Source: Acidobacteriota bacterium
GTDB lineage: Bacteria > Acidobacteriota > Terriglobia > Bryobacterales > JACQDG01
Length of the DNA: 9,071 nucleotides
Reading direction: 5' to 3'
Assembly (NCBI GenBank): GCA_016201185.1
Contig: JACQDG010000488.1
Location: 1 to 9,071 of the forward strand
Shown here piece after piece: positions 5,903 through 9,071 of the stretch. Numbering within the stretch: position 1 is the first letter of the stretch; each line of letters starts with the position of its first letter. Below the pieces are notes generated by a model, which was not told where the DNA came from, did not search any database, and worked only from the letters and a program-made list of their open reading frames with translations. Made by a program: the position numbers and the translations under genes.

Positions 5903-7780
5903 ATGAGAAGGCGCGGACGGCGCTGGTACGTGTGCTTCGCGATGGCGGCTCTCCTGGCCGTCGGAGTGGCGGAACTGCTTCCGGCCCGCCAGGAAAAAGA
6001 ACCGCGCGCCGACCTGGAGCGTGGCTTCACGAAGCAGGAAGTGATGATTCCCATGCGGTACGGCGTGCGGCTGCACACGGGAATCTACGCGCCGAAAAAA
6101 GCGCGCGAGCCCCTTCCCTTCCTCCTCACCCGGACCCCTTACGGCTGGGCTGACGACAAAGGGCGCAGCCGTTTCCTGAACAGCGGCTACCGCGAGCTGG
6201 TCCAGGAGGGCTATATCTTTGTTTTCCAGGATGTCCGCGGGCGCTACCAGTCGCAGGGCCAATTCGTCATGTTCCGCGCTCACGACAAGAACAACCCGAA
6301 GGCCGTCGATGAAAGCACGGATACCTATGACACCATCGAGTGGTTGCTGAAGAACGTGCCCAAGAACAACGGCCGGGCCGGGGTGCTGGGCATCTCTTAC
6401 GGCGGCTGGCTGACCGTGATGGCCATGCTCGATCCGCACCCGGCGCTCAAAGCCGCCTCCGAGCAGGCTTCCCCCGCCGACCAGTTCCTGGGCGACGATT
6501 TCCACCACAACGGAGCCTTCCGCCTGAGCTACGGGTGGGAGTACTCGTCGATGATGGAAACCTCGAACATCAATTTTCATTTCGAGTTCGACCGCTACGA
6601 TACCTACCAGTGGTATTTGGAGCAGGGCCCGCTGGCCAACCTCAACAAGAAATATGCTCAGGGCAAGCTGCCTACCTGGAACGCCTTCGTCGAGCACCCG
6701 GATTACGACCCATTCTGGCAGAAGCAGGCGGTGCCGCCGTATCTGGAAAGGCCCACGGTACCGAACCTGAATGTCGCCGGCTGGTGGGACCAGGAGGATT
6801 TCTACGGCCCGCTGAAGATCTACGAGACGCTGGAAAGGAACGACTCGAAACACCTGAACTACCTGGTCGTGGGACCCTGGAATCACGGCGGCTGGTTTGC
6901 GGGCCCCGGACGGAAGCTTGGCAGGATCGACTTCGGCAGCGAAACCGGAAATTACTTCCGCGAAAAGGCCCAGGCCCCGTGGTTCGCTTACTGGCTGAAG
7001 GACAAGGGAAAGCTCGGACAACCGGAAGCCCTGACCTTCCAGACCGGCGCCAACAAATGGGAGTCCTACGATGAATGGCCGCCGCGCCGGAACATTGCCG
7101 AGCGGAACCTTTACTTCCATCGCTCGGGCCGGCTGAGCTTCGAAAGCCCGCAAGAAAACGGCGAGCAGGAATTCGACAGCTACGTTTCCGATCCGGCCCA
7201 CCCTGTTCCCTACCGGCACCGCCCGATCGGGTCCACCTATCCCGGGCCGGGCTGGCCGACCTGGCTGGTCGAGGACCAGCGCTTCGTCCACTTGCGGCCC
7301 GACGTGCTGAGCTGGGAAACGGAGGTGCTGAAGGAAAGCGTGGTGGTGACGGGGGATATCGTCGCCCATCTTTTCGCCTCCACTTCCGGGACGGATAGCG
7401 ACTGGATTGCGAAGCTTATTGACGTTTACCCGGAGGAATCTCCTACGGACCCGCCGATGGGCGGCTACCAGTTGATGATCGCCGATGAGGTGCTGCGGGC
7501 GCGCTTCCGCAACGGGTTCACCCGGCCCGAGCCGGTCCCCGCCGACCAGGTGGTCGAGTACGCGATCGACCTGCACCCCAACAACCACGCCTTCCTGCCG
7601 GGGCACCGGATCATGGTGCAGGTCGAGAGCACCTGGTTCCCCGTGATCGACCGCAACCCGCAGACTTTTGTTCCCAACATTTACACGGCAACGGAGGCCG
7701 ACTACCGCCCGGCCACCCAGCGGGTGTATCGGTCGAAGCGGTTTCCGTCCCACGTGCGGCTGCCGGTGGCCGGGCGCTGA
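5903..7780 (+). CDS. Secreted alpha-amino-acid ester hydrolase-like CocE/NonD (S15-type) serine hydrolase
   Basis: 625 residues, the usual size. An N-terminal signal peptide (MRRRGRRWYV, then a hydrophobic run to about residue 26) points to export. The alpha/beta-hydrolase domain has RTPYGW (Y80, possible oxyanion-hole residue), VFQDVRGRYQSQG, the nucleophile elbow GISYGG (S165), VAGWWDQED (catalytic D296) and GPWNHGG (H328). The acidic cluster that binds the substrate alpha-amino group in known alpha-amino-acid ester hydrolases is present: D199 in LGDDF, and E298 and D299 directly after D296-Q297. The C-terminal jelly-roll is also family-like (YVSDPAHPVP, STSGTDSDWIAKLIDVYPEE, GYQLMIADE, FLPGHRIMVQV, DRNPQTFVPNI). 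Known relatives hydrolyse alpha-amino-acid esters and amides, including beta-lactams with alpha-amino side chains. The natural substrate is unknown. A peptidase-like or glutaryl-acylase role is the main alternative. It appears monocistronic. Confidence 0.93.
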   Translation: MRRRGRRWYVCFAMAALLAVGVAELLPARQEKEPRADLERGFTKQEVMIPMRYGVRLHTGIYAPKKAREPLPFLLTRTPYGWADDKGRSRFLNSGYRELVQEGYIFVFQDVRGRYQSQGQFVMFRAHDKNNPKAVDESTDTYDTIEWLLKNVPKNNGRAGVLGISYGGWLTVMAMLDPHPALKAASEQASPADQFLGDDFHHNGAFRLSYGWEYSSMMETSNINFHFEFDRYDTYQWYLEQGPLANLNKKYAQGKLPTWNAFVEHPDYDPFWQKQAVPPYLERPTVPNLNVAGWWDQEDFYGPLKIYETLERNDSKHLNYLVVGPWNHGGWFAGPGRKLGRIDFGSETGNYFREKAQAPWFAYWLKDKGKLGQPEALTFQTGANKWESYDEWPPRRNIAERNLYFHRSGRLSFESPQENGEQEFDSYVSDPAHPVPYRHRPIGSTYPGPGWPTWLVEDQRFVHLRPDVLSWETEVLKESVVVTGDIVAHLFASTSGTDSDWIAKLIDVYPEESPTDPPMGGYQLMIADEVLRARFRNGFTRPEPVPADQVVEYAIDLHPNNHAFLPGHRIMVQVESTWFPVIDRNPQTFVPNIYTATEADYRPATQRVYRSKRFPSHVRLPVAGR

Positions 7781-7918
7781 GAACAGCCTGGCGGGCCTAA
7801 ATTCGACGCCGAAACCCCTTGGAAATTGGCTTTGAGCCGCGGGCCGGAGCGGAGGCAAGGGTGATAGTGTTAGGTTATATTCTTCCGTTAACCAAAACAT
7901 GGATAAGCGTTTACAAGC

Positions 7919-7931
7919 CTGGCAACGCCAG
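7919..7931. repeat. Short inverted repeat CTGGC-AAC-GCCAG
   Basis: A perfect 5-bp stem with a 3-nt loop at the edge of the AT-rich intergenic stretch. It sits just before a second inverted repeat at 7933-7960, so the two could form adjacent hairpins. Confidence 0.4.
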
Positions 7932-7932
7932 T

Positions 7933-7960
7933 CAAAATTGGGTTTGTTCTGCAAATTTTG
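7933..7960. repeat. Inverted repeat CAAAATT ... AATTTTG
   Basis: Perfect 7-bp arms (7933-7939 and 7954-7960) around a 14-nt loop. It is AT-rich and unlike the surrounding GC-rich DNA. It could be a weak terminator-like stem followed by TTTC on the plus strand, or part of an interspersed repeat. Confidence 0.45.
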
Positions 7961-7993
7961 TTTCTCACTGGCTCACCGGGCCCCCGTGCGTTC

Positions 7994-8009
7994 TGGGCGA
8001 CCTCGCCCA
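7994..8009. terminator. GC-rich hairpin TGGGCG-ACCT-CGCCCA, possible transcription end
   Basis: A perfect 6-bp GC-rich stem with a 4-nt loop, about 215 bp after the hydrolase stop and 180 bp after the convergent aminotransferase stop. No T-tract follows on either strand, so it is at best an atypical terminator or RNA-end stabiliser. Confidence 0.3.
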
Positions 8010-8191
8010 CCTATCCTTATGGTAGCCCCGACGGTAGCCTAAAGCGGGCAGGCGAGGCGGCAAGGGATTGCAAACACAGGGAGAATTCCGGGGTGGAGGG
8101 GGTGATTTGTCGCGCCTGGGTCCGGCAGAAGGCTCGTAGGTTGCACCACCCGGCGCGGTACGCTATCGCTTGTATCAAGGGCGCCCCGGCC

Positions 8192-9071
8192 TTACGCCTT
8201 CAGCTCTTTCTCCACCGCATCGGAGAAGGCGTCGACTTCCCGTACCGAAGTGAAGAAATTCGGCGTGACGCGGATGCCGTGGAACTCCAGGTAATCGGTG
8301 GTGCCCCGGCCAATGGCGGCGACCAGAATCCCGTACTTGCTTTCCAGCGTGTCGGCCAGCTTGCTGTGGAACGCCGTGTCGGCGTCTTTCACGCTCAGCG
8401 TGCCGAGGCAGCAGGACTGGGCGGGATCGGAGCTGGTGAGGATTTGAATCCGTGGCAGGCGCGCCAGCCGAGTCGTCCAGCGCTCTCGCAGGTATCGGAA
8501 GCGGGCCGCTTTTCGTTCGACGCCCAGGGCTTCCATGAAGTTGAGCGCCTCGATGATGGCATTGTGTTGCGCGGGCGAGTGGGTGCCGACCTGCTCGAAC
8601 TTGCGGATGTCGTCCTTCAGCTTGGCGTCGGCCGGCTGAAGGGGCCAGATGTTGGCGATTTTAGAGCGGCGGATGAAGGTGAAGCCGGTGCCGCCCGGCG
8701 CCATCGTCCACTTGTGCAGGCTGGTGCCGTAATAGTCGCAATCGAGATCGGCCTGCTTGAAGGGAAAGTGGCCGAAGCTGTGGGCGCCATCGATGATCAC
8801 TTCAATGTTTCTCTCCCGGCCCAACCGGCAGATCTCCTTGACCGGAAAGATTTGGCCGGTGGTAAAGGTCATGTGGCAGACCAGGATCACTTTGGTACGG
8901 GGAGTGATGGCCTGCTCGATGCGCCGCACCAGGTCGCCCATGCTCTGAGGAGGCGCAGGATAAGAGACCATTTTGAGGACAATGCCGTCGCGCGCCTGCC
9001 GCTGGCGCCAGGTGTGAATCATGCGAGGGTAATCGTGGGTGGTGGTAACGACTTCGTCGCCGGCTTTCAGA
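8192..9071 (-). CDS. Class V aminotransferase-fold PLP enzyme, N-terminal part outside the window
   Basis: 292 codons are visible to the TAA at 8192-8194; the reading frame stays open to the right edge (LKAGDEVVTTTHDYPR before the first visible Met), so the start is not in view. The family is usually about 380-430 residues, so roughly a quarter is missing. Visible fold-type I motifs are GDEVVTTTHDYP, LVCHMTFTTGQIFPV, IDGAHSFGHFPF (the Asp that pairs with the PLP pyridine nitrogen, codon 8789-8791) and YYGTSLHKWTMAPGGTGF (the Schiff-base Lys, codon 8711-8713). The C-terminal small domain includes HGIRVTPNFFTSVREVDAF. Closest in style are isopenicillin-N-epimerase-like and cysteine-desulfurase-like proteins. 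SLHKW and the absence of a visible desulfurase Cys loop (RSGxxC) favour the epimerase-like branch. Substrate unknown. Whether it carries an export signal cannot be seen. Confidence 0.88.
   Translation of the reverse strand, partial: LKAGDEVVTTTHDYPRMIHTWRQRQARDGIVLKMVSYPAPPQSMGDLVRRIEQAITPRTKVILVCHMTFTTGQIFPVKEICRLGRERNIEVIIDGAHSFGHFPFKQADLDCDYYGTSLHKWTMAPGGTGFTFIRRSKIANIWPLQPADAKLKDDIRKFEQVGTHSPAQHNAIIEALNFMEALGVERKAARFRYLRERWTTRLARLPRIQILTSSDPAQSCCLGTLSVKDADTAFHSKLADTLESKYGILVAAIGRGTTDYLEFHGIRVTPNFFTSVREVDAFSDAVEKELKA

Larger units (their letters stand above)
7781..8191. other. 411-bp intergenic region without a convincing gene
   Basis: It lies between two convergent genes and so should contain their transcription ends. 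The stretch about 7861-7975 is clearly more AT-rich than the surrounding genes and carries several small inverted repeats; 7980-8190 returns to high GC. A 68-codon open frame (7819-8025) starts with TTG, lacks a Shine-Dalgarno and has no recognisable domain, so it is not called. No hairpin is followed by a clear T-run on either strand. A direct repeat GGTAGCC occurs at 8021-8027 and 8033-8039. Confidence 0.6.

Noticed and set aside
5834..7954. A 706-codon open frame on the minus strand covering the whole secreted hydrolase gene
   Set aside because: Its translation is Arg/Gly/Val/Pro-rich without any recognisable domain. It arises from high GC at codon position 3 of the real gene, which has full catalytic motifs and a ribosome site.
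7819..8025. A 68-codon open frame in the intergenic region
   Set aside because: TTG start, no Shine-Dalgarno, no domain, and it spans a sharp change in base composition.
8179..8186. Palindrome GGGCGCCC just downstream of the aminotransferase stop
   Set aside because: It has no loop and no T-tract, so it is not a terminator. An 8-bp GC palindrome is easily expected by chance in this GC-rich DNA.

Overview
The window is GC-rich, gene-dense bacterial chromosome with short intergenic gaps, several gene overlaps and purine-rich Shine-Dalgarno sequences. No rRNA, tRNA, CRISPR array, transposase or phage gene was seen. The gene mix (DUF1080 secreted protein, membrane pyrophosphatase, CocE/NonD-type secreted hydrolase, class V aminotransferase, NnrS-like protein with small iron-protein neighbours) resembles Acidobacteriota or a similar environmental Gram-negative lineage. 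That placement is an inference from gene style, not a measured assignment.

Left block, 1-3002: a Crp/Fnr-type regulator runs off the left edge on the minus strand. Its inferred GTG start is only 11 bp from the start of a divergent plus-strand operon. That operon has three genes joined by two 4-bp ATGA overlaps: a two-cluster 4Fe-4S ferredoxin, an NnrS-like polytopic membrane protein with ScdA_N/DUF1858-type domains at both ends, and a hemerythrin-like di-iron protein. Together they look like a nitric-oxide / nitrosative-stress module. The two halves of the YtfE/RIC (ScdA) repair protein appear to be split here, with the small Cys domain on the membrane protein and the di-iron domain as a separate gene.

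Middle block, 2977-5785, minus strand: a full-length membrane proton-pumping pyrophosphatase (hppA, with the K+-independent Lys signature) is followed 10 bp later by a secreted DUF1080 protein. The DUF1080 gene overlaps the convergent hemerythrin gene by 26 bp.

Right block: a 117-bp divergent intergenic region (5786-5902) separates hppA from a secreted serine hydrolase at 5903-7780. This enzyme closely resembles alpha-amino-acid ester hydrolases, with the catalytic triad and the acidic amine-binding cluster all visible. A 411-bp gap (7781-8191) has no convincing gene but contains an AT-rich stretch and small hairpins. A class V aminotransferase-fold PLP enzyme (isopenicillin-N-epimerase/cysteine-desulfurase type) follows on the minus strand and runs off the right edge.
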